DNA of 64,000 nt from an uncultured Candidatus Binatia bacterium (GCA_958295985.1 OY282432.1:3257001-3321000), one strand, 5' to 3'. Shown: positions 9,019 to 17,583, numbered from the stretch's first letter. Notes: a model not told the origin generated them from the sequence alone. Translations and numbers: made by a program.

Positions 9019-11431
9019 CTCGAATCCATACGTCGGCCTTGCCACCCGGAGCAAGGAAGGGCCGCGGCTCGTAAGCGGAAAGGGTCAGTACACCGACGAC
9101 TTCACCGAGCCCGGCATGCTGCAGGCGGTGTTCATACGGAGCCCCCACGCCCACGCGCGCATCCTGGGGGTGGACGCCGAAGCCGCCAAGAGCCGGCAGG
9201 ACGTGTTCGCCGTGGTGACGCCCGAGGACATGAAGCGGGACACCAAACCGTTCCGGCCGGGACGTTACGCCGCGGGCCTGAAGAAGCCCGTGGCGGAATA
9301 TGCCGGAGCGGTGGACAAGGTCCGGTACGTGGGCGAGCCCGTGGGCGCCATCGCCGCGCGGGACCGGAGCACGGCCGAGGACGTTCTCGAATCCATCACC
9401 GTGGACTACGAGATCCTGCCTGCGGTCACGGATGTCCACCAGGCCATGGCCGGCGAGGGTCCTTCGCTCATCTACGACGAGTTGGGCGCCAACCTGGCCT
9501 GGCAGGGATCCCTGGAATACGGGGATACCGAGACCGCGTTCCGGGAAGCGGACCGGGTGGTGCGGGAGAACCTCAAGATCCACCGATACAGCTCGACGCC
9601 CCTGGAGCCGCTGGCGTGCATCGCCTCCTTCGACCGCTTCAGCCGCAAGCTCACGGTCCGCACCAACACCCAGGTGCCGGAGAACATCTACGACGCGCTG
9701 CGGGACGCCCTGAACCTGGACGACATCCGGGTCATCATCCCGGACATCGGCGGCGGATTCGGTCAGAAGATCCATCTGATCCGCAAGTACGTGGTGATCG
9801 TGGCGTTGCTGGCGATCAAGTCGGGCCGGCCGGTGAAGTGGATCGAGGACCGCAACGAGCACATGATGGCCGCGGGACACGCCTGCGAGCAGGAGTTCGA
9901 CGTCGAGGCCGCGGTGAAGAACGACGGCGCCGTGACCGGGCTGCGCTTCAAGGAGATCGACGACGTGGGCGGCTCCGTGAGCACGCTCACCATCCACTTC
10001 ACCAACAAGCTCAACAACCTCAGCAACACCTACAGGGTGCAGAACATCCGCATGGACGGCTACTCGGTGGTCACCAACCGTTGTCCCGTGATCCCCAACC
10101 GGGGCATCGGCAAGCCGGGCATGTGCTACATCTGGGAACGCATCATCGACCGGGTGGCGCAGGACCTGGACATGGATCCCTCGGAGGTACGCTTCCGCAA
10201 CCTGGTCCAGCCGGAGCAGATGCCCTACACCACGCCCAACGGCAACGTCTACGACAGCGGCGACTATCCCGGCCTGCTGAAGCGCGCGCTGGAGAAGGTG
10301 GACTACCAGGGACTCAAGGAGGAGCAGGCACGGGAACGGGAGAACGGCCGTTATCTCGGCATCGGCGTGGTCATCGGGGTGGAGCCCGGGGGCCGCAACG
10401 CCGCCCGGGACATGGCGATCTTTCCCGAGATGAAGGAGACGCCCGGGGCCGGCGGCATCAACGGCGCCACCATCAAGCTCGAGAAGAACGGCACCATCGC
10501 CCTGTACCTGGGTTCGCCCAACTGCGGGCAGGCCCATGAGACCACCACCGCCCAGGTGGCCGCGGGGATCCTCGGGGTAAGCCCCGACGTCATCAGCACC
10601 ACCACCCCCTTCGACAGCGACGTCGCGCCCTGGGGCGTGGCCGCGGCCAACAGCGGCAACAACTTCCACCTCTACGACATCGGCTCCATCATCGGCGCGG
10701 CCAACCAACTCCGTGAGAAGATCCTCAAGGTGGCGGCGCACGTCCTGGACGCCCAGGAGTCGGATCTGGAGATCGCCGGCGGGGTCGTGAGCGTTCCCGG
10801 GTTCCCGCGCCGCAAGCTCACCTTCGCCGAGCTCGGTAAGGTGGCCTACAACAACCAGTCGCTCCTGCCCGAGGGCATCGACGCCGGGCTCCAGACCACC
10901 TTCTACTACACCTTCCCGCACGCCCAGCCCAACATGGTGCCGGGCAAGGACCGGAAGGTCCGGGCCCAGTTCACCTTCGGCGCCGGCGCCCACGTGGCGG
11001 TGGTGGAGGTGGAGCCGCGCACCGGCAAGGTCACGGTGCTGCGCTATCTCATCGTGGGCGACAACGGCACCATCATCAACCCGGACGTGGTGGACGGACA
11101 GATCTACGGCTCCGCGGCCCACGGCATCGCCGTGGCCCTCGGCGAGGGCTTCGTCTACGACGACGAAGGCCAGCTCCTCACCATCACCCTGACGGACTAC
11201 GGCAAATGCTCCACCGCCGAGACCCCGGCCATCGAGGTGGAGCACCGGCCCGCGCCCTCCGCGTTCACGCCGCTGGGACAGAAGGCCGCGGGCGAGGGCG
11301 CCGCCATCCCCTCCCCCGCCGCCATCGCCAGCGCGGTGGAAAACGCCCTGGAACCGTTCGGGGTGCGGATCCGGCACCTGCCGTTGACCCCCGAGAGGGT
11401 GTGGCAACTGATTCAGGAGGCTCAGGCATGA
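9011..11431 (+). CDS. Molybdopterin-binding large subunit of a xanthine-oxidase-family hydroxylase (CoxL-like, not true CO dehydrogenase)
   Basis: An 806-residue catalytic subunit, the normal length. It shows the family N-terminus (RLVSGKGQYTDDF), the cofactor loop IGGGFGQK near residue 255, and a catalytic glutamate in GQKAAGEGAAIPSP near residue 760. The active-site loop, AYRCSFR in real CO dehydrogenase and YRGAGR in form II enzymes, here reads NRGIGKP, so the substrate is probably not CO. It hydroxylates an unknown carbon acceptor with water. It overlaps the small subunit by eight bases and the FAD subunit by four (ATGA). A MocA-like protein encoded at 24.4 kb could supply the cytosine-dinucleotide cofactor. 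Confidence 0.93.
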   Translation: MASSNPYVGLATRSKEGPRLVSGKGQYTDDFTEPGMLQAVFIRSPHAHARILGVDAEAAKSRQDVFAVVTPEDMKRDTKPFRPGRYAAGLKKPVAEYAGAVDKVRYVGEPVGAIAARDRSTAEDVLESITVDYEILPAVTDVHQAMAGEGPSLIYDELGANLAWQGSLEYGDTETAFREADRVVRENLKIHRYSSTPLEPLACIASFDRFSRKLTVRTNTQVPENIYDALRDALNLDDIRVIIPDIGGGFGQKIHLIRKYVVIVALLAIKSGRPVKWIEDRNEHMMAAGHACEQEFDVEAAVKNDGAVTGLRFKEIDDVGGSVSTLTIHFTNKLNNLSNTYRVQNIRMDGYSVVTNRCPVIPNRGIGKPGMCYIWERIIDRVAQDLDMDPSEVRFRNLVQPEQMPYTTPNGNVYDSGDYPGLLKRALEKVDYQGLKEEQARERENGRYLGIGVVIGVEPGGRNAARDMAIFPEMKETPGAGGINGATIKLEKNGTIALYLGSPNCGQAHETTTAQVAAGILGVSPDVISTTTPFDSDVAPWGVAAANSGNNFHLYDIGSIIGAANQLREKILKVAAHVLDAQESDLEIAGGVVSVPGFPRRKLTFAELGKVAYNNQSLLPEGIDAGLQTTFYYTFPHAQPNMVPGKDRKVRAQFTFGAGAHVAVVEVEPRTGKVTVLRYLIVGDNGTIINPDVVDGQIYGSAAHGIAVALGEGFVYDDEGQLLTITLTDYGKCSTAETPAIEVEHRPAPSAFTPLGQKAAGEGAAIPSPAAIASAVENALEPFGVRIRHLPLTPERVWQLIQEAQA

Positions 11432-12285
11432 TCCCGGGCGCGTTCGACTACCATGCACCCGCCTCCCTGGAGGAGGCCCTGTCCCTGCTGTCCGCCAACG
11501 TGGACGACGCCAAGGTCCTGGCCGGCGGACAGAGCCTGCTCCCCCTCATGAAACTCCGGCTCGCCAAGCCCGAGGTAATCATCGACATCGGCGGCCTCGC
11601 GGAGTTGAACTACATCCGTGAAGAGGACGGCCGCATCGCCATCGGAGCGCTGGCTACCTACACGGACGTGGCCGAGTCCGAGCTGATCCGCAGCCGCTGT
11701 CCGCTGCTGGCCCAGACCGCGGTGGTGGTGGGCGACGTCCAGGTAAGGAACCGCGGCACCATCGGCGGAGGGCTGGCCCACGCCGACCCGGCAGAGGACC
11801 TGCCGGCCGCCATCCTGGCCCTGGACGCGGAGCTAAAGGCGATAGGCCCTGACGGCGAGCGCTGGATTCCCGCCCGCGAGTTCTTCATCACCATGCTGAC
11901 CACCAGCCTGATGCCCGAGGAACTGCTGACCGGGATCCGGGTGCCGGCCTGCGACGGCTACAAGTCCGCCTACCGGAAGGCGTCCCGGCAGGCCGCGGGC
12001 TTTGCCATCGTGGGCGTTGCCGTGTGTCTGAAAGAGTCCGCTGAGGGCGTCTGCGAGGATATCGCCATCGGGGTCACCGGCGTGGCCGACGTGGCCTTCC
12101 GCGCCGAAAAGGTCGAAGCCGCCCTGCGCGGACAAAACCTCGACGACACCGCCATCGAACGCGCTGCGGCCCTCGTTACCGACGGCATCGACGCCATCGA
12201 GGACGTCAACGCCACACCCGCCTACCGCTCTCACCTGGCTCAGGTGTACGTCGAGACGACGATCCAGGCAGCACGGGCGGGGTGA
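11428..12285 (+). CDS. FAD-binding medium subunit of the molybdenum hydroxylase (CoxM-like)
   Basis: A 285-residue flavoprotein subunit that passes electrons from the iron-sulfur subunit to an acceptor. The first FAD-binding motif is KVLAGGQSLLPLMKLR (residues about 29-44) and the second is NRGTIGGGLAHADPAED near residue 110. The C-terminal domain of the CO-dehydrogenase flavoprotein type follows from about residue 175. The ATG at 11428 overlaps the large-subunit stop as ATGA, so translation is coupled. The order small-large-medium differs from the M-S-L order of classical cox operons. Confidence 0.93.
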   Translation: MIPGAFDYHAPASLEEALSLLSANVDDAKVLAGGQSLLPLMKLRLAKPEVIIDIGGLAELNYIREEDGRIAIGALATYTDVAESELIRSRCPLLAQTAVVVGDVQVRNRGTIGGGLAHADPAEDLPAAILALDAELKAIGPDGERWIPAREFFITMLTTSLMPEELLTGIRVPACDGYKSAYRKASRQAAGFAIVGVAVCLKESAEGVCEDIAIGVTGVADVAFRAEKVEAALRGQNLDDTAIERAAALVTDGIDAIEDVNATPAYRSHLAQVYVETTIQAARAG

Positions 12286-12409
12286 AATCTTCACGCCGCC
12301 ACAAGATGCTCGACGGCTGTCCGCGTCCGGTGGATTCTCACGTCGCCGATCCGAACTTGGCGCGCACCTCTTTCACATCCAGTGTTCGACCCGCCGCTCT
12401 CGCGGACCG

Positions 12410-12784
12410 CTAGCCTGACGACGTGGATAGCTCCAGGCGGTTGCCGCTGGGGTCGGTGACGTACACCGAGTACCCCTTGCCGTCGGCGTGACGGCGTATC
12501 TCGCTCACCTTGGCGCCCTTGGCCTCGATTTCTTTCACAAAGTCCTCCGGCTCGCCTGATCCGTCGATCTCGAAGGTGTGATGGGGCACCCGTGGGTGAC
12601 GGTCCTTCGAGGCGTCGAAAACTCCCAGGACGGCGCCGCCGAGATTGAGCCGGACGACGTCAACGCCGGCGACCTTGTGGGCCTTGCGAAGTGTGGCTCC
12701 AAGGACATCCTGGTAAAAACGTACCGTCTTCTCCAGGTCCTCGGCGTGGAAATTCCACGAACGGAATTGTGTCAGCTTGGACAT
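12410..12784 (-). CDS. VOC superfamily (glyoxalase/bleomycin-resistance fold) protein
   Basis: A 124-residue single-unit vicinal-oxygen-chelate protein. Candidate metal ligands are His in RSWNFHAEDLEKTV, His in PHHTFEIDG and Glu in NRLELSTSSG. VYVTDPSGNRLEL is the usual VOC ending. The start is taken at 12784, where AGGGAGG lies seven bases upstream, rather than at the longer open frame that runs towards the next gene. Its role may be dioxygenase, isomerase or lyase. It follows the MmgE/PrpD gene on the same strand. Confidence 0.75.
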   Translation of the reverse strand: MSKLTQFRSWNFHAEDLEKTVRFYQDVLGATLRKAHKVAGVDVVRLNLGGAVLGVFDASKDRHPRVPHHTFEIDGSGEPEDFVKEIEAKGAKVSEIRRHADGKGYSVYVTDPSGNRLELSTSSG

Positions 12785-12879
12785 GATGAACCTCCCTTGA
12801 ACCGTGACATGAGCAATCGTGCGAAGACTGTGCCGTTGAGCGCGATAGCGCGCTGCGCTCTCCCGGAGGGAGAGGGAAT

Positions 12880-14244
12880 TCATTCGATCCGGGCGGCTTC
12901 GAACAGGGCATCCAGATTCTCCAGCTCGTCGAAACGCCACAGCCGCTCCAACAAGGATGCCTGCCGGCTCGGGGACAAGACGTCCGACGTAAGCCCCAGG
13001 AATTTCCGCTCCAGCTCGCTGTCGGACAGCGGGTTTCGGCTGTGGCCCTTGGGATAATCCACGGCTCGGGTCAGCCGGCGCCCGGAACGCAGATCGACCT
13101 CCATGCGTGCCCGCTGTTGCGCGGGGTAGTTGCGGGTGGCCTCCGGGTCCTCGCTGACCTCGACCTTTCGCATGAGCGGCCGAAGCAGAGGGTCCCGGAT
13201 GCGTCGGGGGTCAAAGCCGGCCGGGGTCAGCGCGCCGTCGGTCAGGGCAACGGCCACCACGTAGGGAAGGCTGTGATCCGCGGTTTCACAGGTCTTGGGA
13301 TCCCATTTCTGCGGCTCGCCCGCGGCGTTTCGGACTGCCACGCCATAGGTCGCGATGCGGATGCGTTCCAGGTCGTCGAGATCGAACGCATCCCTCAGTT
13401 CCAGAGCCATGGCGGCGCCGGCCTGGGTGTGGATCTGCGCCGGAAAGAATTTGATGCTCGTGTCGATGATCTTGAACGGCACGCCTGCGCGGGCGTCACC
13501 GAATCTGTCGAGGCGCAAGGCGCCGGTCACCTGCTCGAAAAGACCGTAGCGGCCCTCGAAGGGTTGGGGCGGCCCTTCCATCCCGCCGCGGGCCAGCAAC
13601 GCGGCGAAGACGCCGTTGCGCACGGCCATGGCCGTGGCGCAGCCCTTCCACATGGACAGCTCGCCCACCCGGGTCTGGCCCAGCGGCACGTGGGACACCG
13701 CGGTCACGGAAACCGCGTGGGCAAGCCGCTTCTCCGGCAATCCCAGGACCTTCCCCGCGGCGCACGCGCTCGCCAGGCCGATGAAGAGTCCCTGGTCCCA
13801 TCCCTTCTCACGGGTGGCGAAGCGTTCGGCGAACTGCCCGTAAATCTCATAGGCCAGCACCAACGCCGTCATCACCGCACGGCCCGACGCGCGGGCTACC
13901 TCGGCCGCGGCCAGCACCGCGGGCAGCATGTCGCTGGGATGGCCTCCGCCCGGGGATACGAAGCTGTCGTTACAGTCCAGGTAGCGGATCATGGCCGTAT
14001 TGGCGAAAGCGGCCATGTCCGGCGAGGTGGACTGCCTGACGCCAAGGATCCTCGCGGCGCCGTCCCCTTGGACCGGCGGCGCCAGGTCGCGAGCAATGCG
14101 GCATGGCTCCGCAGCAAAGGCCCCCAGCGCGCAGCCCATGGAATCCAGTATCCGACGGCGGGTTTCGTGAACGGTGTGGGGAGGGAGGTCCCGGCCGTCA
14201 AGTGACGCCACATAGGCGCCCATGAATCTTGCGGTGGCATCCAT
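12880..14244 (-). CDS. MmgE/PrpD family protein (2-methylcitrate dehydratase-like)
   Basis: A 454-residue protein with the two-domain MmgE/PrpD architecture. Family features are DSMGCALGAFA near residue 35, DCNDSFVSPGGGHPSDMLPAV near residue 95 and LFIGLASACAAGKVLGL near residue 155. Members dehydrate 2-methylcitrate or isomerise cis-aconitate- or itaconate-like acids. No prpB or prpC is present nearby, so involvement in the methylcitrate cycle is not supported. The ATG at 14244 is preferred to a TTG at 14256; neither has a strong ribosome site. It lies downstream of tadA on the same strand. Confidence 0.85.
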   Translation of the reverse strand: MDATARFMGAYVASLDGRDLPPHTVHETRRRILDSMGCALGAFAAEPCRIARDLAPPVQGDGAARILGVRQSTSPDMAAFANTAMIRYLDCNDSFVSPGGGHPSDMLPAVLAAAEVARASGRAVMTALVLAYEIYGQFAERFATREKGWDQGLFIGLASACAAGKVLGLPEKRLAHAVSVTAVSHVPLGQTRVGELSMWKGCATAMAVRNGVFAALLARGGMEGPPQPFEGRYGLFEQVTGALRLDRFGDARAGVPFKIIDTSIKFFPAQIHTQAGAAMALELRDAFDLDDLERIRIATYGVAVRNAAGEPQKWDPKTCETADHSLPYVVAVALTDGALTPAGFDPRRIRDPLLRPLMRKVEVSEDPEATRNYPAQQRARMEVDLRSGRRLTRAVDYPKGHSRNPLSDSELERKFLGLTSDVLSPSRQASLLERLWRFDELENLDALFEAARIE

Positions 14245-14321
14245 GGCATGAACCAACGGGACAGCCGTGCCTGCGCGCGCAGCCGCCTTCTACCCGCGGC
14301 AACCGGGTATCGAGGCCGGTT

Positions 14322-14834
14322 TCATCCACTCCCCTCGTTCGTGTCCGACCCTCGCACGGCCGCGAAGAACCGCTTCAATATGGCGCTGCAACGCTGCCCC
14401 AGCACGCCTTCGGTAACGGCCACGCGGTGGTTGAGACGTGGGTCTTCACAGATACGGTAGAGCGACCTCACGGCGCCGCCCTTGGGGTCCAGGCAGCCGA
14501 AGACGAGCCGCCGCACGCGGGCCTGGACGATGGCGCCGGCGCACATGACGCAGGGCTCCAGGGTGACGTAAAGGGCGCAGTCGTCGAGACGCCAGGACGC
14601 CCGCGCCCGGGCCGCCTGCCGGATGGCCAGTATCTCCGCGTGGCTCGTGGGCTCCGCCAGAGCCTCGCGCCCGTTGTGGCCCTGCCCGATCACTTCGCCG
14701 CCGCACACCACCACGGCTCCCACGGGGACCTCGGCCTCCCGGCGCGCTGCCTCGGCCTGGGCCAGGGCCCGCGCCATGAATGCCTCGTCCCCCTGTTGCG
14801 GCATCCGATCCGTCACCGGACCATCCCTGTCCAT
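14322..14834 (-). CDS. tadA: tRNA-specific adenosine deaminase TadA
   Basis: A 170-residue zinc deaminase that converts the wobble adenosine 34 of tRNA-Arg(ACG) to inosine. The catalytic HAE motif is in PTSHAEILAIR and the zinc-binding PCxxC is in TLEPCVMCAGAIVQARV; both are intact. FGCLDPKGGAVRSLY and LNHRVAVTEGVL are characteristic of TadA rather than other cytidine-deaminase-fold enzymes. It could start at 14834 or at internal methionines 11 or 20. It lies upstream of the MmgE/PrpD gene on the minus strand. Confidence 0.92.
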   Translation of the reverse strand: MDRDGPVTDRMPQQGDEAFMARALAQAEAARREAEVPVGAVVVCGGEVIGQGHNGREALAEPTSHAEILAIRQAARARASWRLDDCALYVTLEPCVMCAGAIVQARVRRLVFGCLDPKGGAVRSLYRICEDPRLNHRVAVTEGVLGQRCSAILKRFFAAVRGSDTNEGSG

Positions 14835-14872
14835 GGATCCGGCGTCACCGGTGTCTAGCCACGCAGGTTCTC

Positions 14873-15340
14873 CTACGCCAGCTCCGCCAGGTCATCGAGC
14901 ACCTCCCGCGCGTGCTGCTCGGGTTTCACCTTTTCGTAGACCTTGGCGATCTTGCCCTTGGGGTCGATGAGAAACGACATCCGGTACGTGCCCTCGTATT
15001 CCCTCCCCATGAACTTCTTCTTGCCCCAGACGTCGTACAGCCTCACCACTTCCTTCTCCTCGTCCGCCAACAACGTGAAGGGGAGCCGGTGTTTTTCGGC
15101 GAACTTGGCGTGGCTCTTGACCGGATCGACGCTGACCCCCAGGACGGTGGCCCTGGCTTCCTCGAACGCAGCTATGTGGTCCCGTATACTACAGGCCTCC
15201 TTCGTTCAGCCGGGGGTGGCGTCCTTGGGATAGAAGAACAATAGCACCCATTGACCCTTGTAGCCGGAGAGCTCATGTGGCTTGCCGTGCTGATCCATCA
15301 GCCGGAAATCCGGCGCCTTGTCTCCGAGGTTGTGCTTCAT
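14873..15340 (-). CDS. bcp: BCP-type peroxiredoxin with in-frame UGA at the peroxidatic cysteine (probable selenoprotein)
   Basis: Read through one in-frame TGA at 15206-15208, this frame gives a 155-residue thiol peroxidase, almost exactly the usual BCP/PrxQ length. It starts at 15340 with GGAAGGA upstream and ends with TAG at 14873. The TGA is codon 45 and falls exactly where the peroxidatic cysteine belongs: FYPKDATPG-[TGA]-TKEAC. The resolving Cys50 is kept, and the rest (LGVSVDPVKSHAKFAEK, PFTLLADEEKEVV, RMSFLIDPKGKI) is intact without frameshift. I read it as selenocysteine. A SECIS-like hairpin lies directly downstream. The alternatives are a nonsense mutation or a base-call error; translation from the internal ATG at 15073 would give only a useless fragment. 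No sel genes lie in the window. Confidence 0.8.
15163..15208 (-). promoter_or_regulatory. SECIS-like hairpin downstream of the UGA codon
   Basis: On the mRNA the UGA is followed by 15 bases and then a five-base loop, AGUAU. The upper stem pairs GGCCUGU (15197-15191) with ACGGG-A-CC (15185-15178), seven pairs including one G-U, with one bulged A. A lower stem pairs GAACG (15207-15203, including two bases of the UGA) with CGUUC (15168-15164). A G within the first two loop bases and a spacing of about 15-16 bases fit the known bacterial SECIS pattern at its short end. The structure was drawn by eye. Confidence 0.55.
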
Positions 15341-15532
15341 CGCGCAGGTTCCTTCCCGTTAGAGGACTTTCGGACGTTTCTACAACGTGGACCCATGCAT
15401 GGGGAATTATATACCAAAGTCACAACGGGCTTGTATCCGTTCCGTAGCCTGTTAGGTGCGAATCGTACTTGACCATTATACCTGGATCAAGCGAAAAAAG
15501 GAATTACAAATGAATGAGGAAGGGAGACCAGG

Positions 15533-15820
15533 ATGCGGTATTTAATGATGATGTTGGTGGTAGTGGTGTTGGCCGGGTGCAGTGGTGGGTCGAAGATGGC
15601 GAGTAGACCGCCTGCGCCTATTCCTCTGGTGGTGGTGCAGAACAAGCCGTTAGCGTTACCGGAGCGACATGGGTTGACCTATACGGGGGAGAATCCTCTG
15701 AAGGTAGCAGCGGGTAGGACAAGGTTGTTTGGGAATGTGGAGATTGCTTGTCCATCAGGGGGCGCGGCATGTGTTATTGCGGTGACGGAGGGCGGAGGTT
15801 TTTGGGTCGGTGACGCATAA
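15533..15820 (+). CDS. Small lipoprotein with one 'GNV-CPSGG-CVI' repeat
   Basis: A 95-residue protein with a lipoprotein signal peptide: a run of Met, Leu and Val followed by the lipobox LAGC at residues 13-16. The mature part has one copy of the repeat found five times in the next gene (HGLTYTGENPLKVAAGRTRLFGNVEIACPSGGAACVIAVT). The two cysteines in each repeat probably pair. GGAAGGGAGACC precedes the start. Codon use is T- and G-rich in third positions, unlike the GC3-rich neighbours. Function is unknown; it is likely anchored in the outer membrane. Confidence 0.7.
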   Translation: MRYLMMMLVVVVLAGCSGGSKMASRPPAPIPLVVVQNKPLALPERHGLTYTGENPLKVAAGRTRLFGNVEIACPSGGAACVIAVTEGGGFWVGDA

Positions 15821-15927
15821 TGGGTTTCATAGAGGAAATGGACTTAAGGGCGCATTCGGGGCGGAGAATCAGTAGAGGGATTGGGCGGGGCGGTTTCGGC
15901 CGCTCCGCGTATGAAAGGAGGTGCAGG

Positions 15928-17570
15928 ATGAGGGTTTTGTTGACGGCGGTGTTGTTGGTGGTGGTGGTGGTGTCGGCGCATGCGGGGCATGCACAGTATG
16001 CCTGGGAGCGCGAGTTGTCTTTGCCTGTCGGTCATGGGTTGGAGCCGGGCAGGATTACCGTTTCTGCGGGCGCGACGAAGCGGAGCGGCAACGTCGATAT
16101 CACCTGTTCGAGTTATGCGGCTTGCAGCATAAGTGTGAGGGGTGGACGTGCTTACTACGTCGCGGCGCAAGGCACTCCTACGGTATCTGTTGCGCAGGAC
16201 GAGTTGGTGCTCCCGGCTAACAGTGACTTCCGGCTGCCCAGTAGGTTTAGGCTCATTGTTGATGCGGGCGGGATGGTGTCGAGAGGGAATGTCGTTTTTA
16301 CCTGTCCGGCAGATGGCCGAGATTGCGTCATAGGTCTGGCGGGGGCGGCGCGGTTTACTCCGCAACAGGCGGTACGCCTTCGGTAGCGCCCCGGCTCGAT
16401 GATTTGATACTGCCGGGGGGTAGTCATGGACTGGAGCCCGGCGTGATCAGAGTAATTGCGGGAAGGATGCTGGAAAGAGGTAACGTTGTCTTTACCTGTC
16501 CGTCGTCGGCAAGTGCAGCAACCTGTGTTGTAGTGGTGACGGCTGACAAGGTTCGCTATCAGGCAACGGGCGGCGAGCCTTCGGTAACGCCTGGACTTAA
16601 GGCGGTGACACTGCCAGCGGGCAACATTGGGCTGACGCCTACTGGGATTTCTCCGATCAGAGTTGATGCGGGCGGGATGACGGAAAGAGGCAACGTCGTT
16701 ATTAGCTGTCCGGCGGGTGGCTATGATTGTGTCGTAACGGTGACGGGTGGCGACGTTGCTTATGTGGCGACGGGCGGCACTCCTTCGGTAACTACTCAAA
16801 CGCCTGCTTTAACTGGGTTACCGATGGATCACGGGCTGGAGCCGGGGGTGATTAACGTCGCGGCGGGTAAGACGAAGCGGAGTGGGAATGTGGACATCCA
16901 TTGTCCGGCAGGTGGGGTAGGCTGCACTGTAACCGTGACGGATGATGGCGTTACCTTTGCGGCGACGGGTGGGATTCCGACTGTGCAACGGGCGTCAACG
17001 ACGCCGGTGACGAAGCCAACGCCAACCCCGACGCCGACGACGCCTGGACCGGAGGAGGAGCCTGTGGCGGGGACGCCGATGGAGATGCTTGCGCCGGAGA
17101 CGGTTCCGGGGTTGGAGCGGGATCGGTCGTATGAGTGGTGGGGCGTGTGGATGGATTTCGGTGGGTATTGGATGCAGCGGCCTAGTGGTGGTGATTGGGA
17201 GCCGGTGTTGGATGATGTGTGGTATACGGGGACGGCGCCGGATCGGTCAGTGCAGGGCGTGTGGAAGGGCGGCATGGTGGGTGTTGTTGGGGATTCGATG
17301 CTGGTGCATGGCGATGCGCGGATGCGGTTGAAGAATCGTTACGTGAGCTTGGATTTGTACAGGATCACGGCGCAGGACGGGACGGAGTTGGACCAGACCC
17401 GGGTGAGGTTGCCGAGTGCTCGGGTAGGGAGTACTGGGCGGTTTTCGGGAGCGAAGTGGAGCGGTGGCTTTGCGGGGCCGGAGCATGAGGAGGTGTTCGG
17501 GGAGGTCCGGGTGGACAAGTTTCATGGAGCGGGGCGATTGGACGCGGTGTTCGGAGCGCGGAAGCAGTAA
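15928..17570 (+). pseudogene. Five-repeat surface protein with TbpB-like C-terminal domain, broken by a frameshift in a G tract
   Basis: A perfect AAAGGAGG site precedes the ATG at 15928 and a signal peptide (MRVLLTAVLLVVVVVSAHAG). In the first frame the protein stops at 16386. The second frame, open to 17570, continues the repeats. Inserting one G in the five-G run at 16341-16345 restores one 547-residue protein whose repeats align without a gap. Each repeat is about 55 residues: HGLEPG-I-V-AG, GNV-I-CPAGG, CVVTVT, ATGGTPSV, with two cysteines. A Pro-Thr linker follows, then a domain with VQGVWKGGMVG, GDARMR and GFAGPEHEEV...FGARK, which resembles the C-terminal barrel of transferrin-binding-protein-like lipoproteins. 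Phase variation, decay and base-call error are all possible. Confidence 0.7.
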
Positions 17571-17583
17571 AGGGAGGTGAGTG

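Noticed and set aside
9011..11431. Calling the molybdenum hydroxylase a true aerobic CO dehydrogenase
   Set aside because: The AYRCSFR copper-binding loop of CO dehydrogenase is absent; the position reads NRGIGKP.
9002..11458. An 818-residue open frame on the minus strand
   Set aside because: It lies wholly opposite the molybdopterin subunit gene, which has clear motifs and overlapping partners. The translation is rich in His, Gly, Asp and Val with no family pattern, as expected for the antisense of a GC3-rich gene.
15073..15340. Treating the bcp gene as a plain pseudogene cut by a nonsense codon
   Set aside because: The only lesion is a TGA exactly at the catalytic cysteine, the rest is intact, and a SECIS-like hairpin follows. 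Selenocysteine explains this better, although the alternative is not excluded.
16341..16345. Programmed -1 ribosomal frameshifting at the G tract
   Set aside because: No typical X-XXY-YYZ heptamer with A or T codons or obvious stimulatory hairpin was seen, and a neighbouring gene has a similar lesion in the opposite sense. Slippage, decay or base-call error is simpler.
15844..16365. Minus-strand open frames opposite the repeat-protein gene
   Set aside because: The plus strand has a signal peptide, ribosome site and repeats; the minus-strand frames are Arg/His/Pro-rich mirror images of the repeats.
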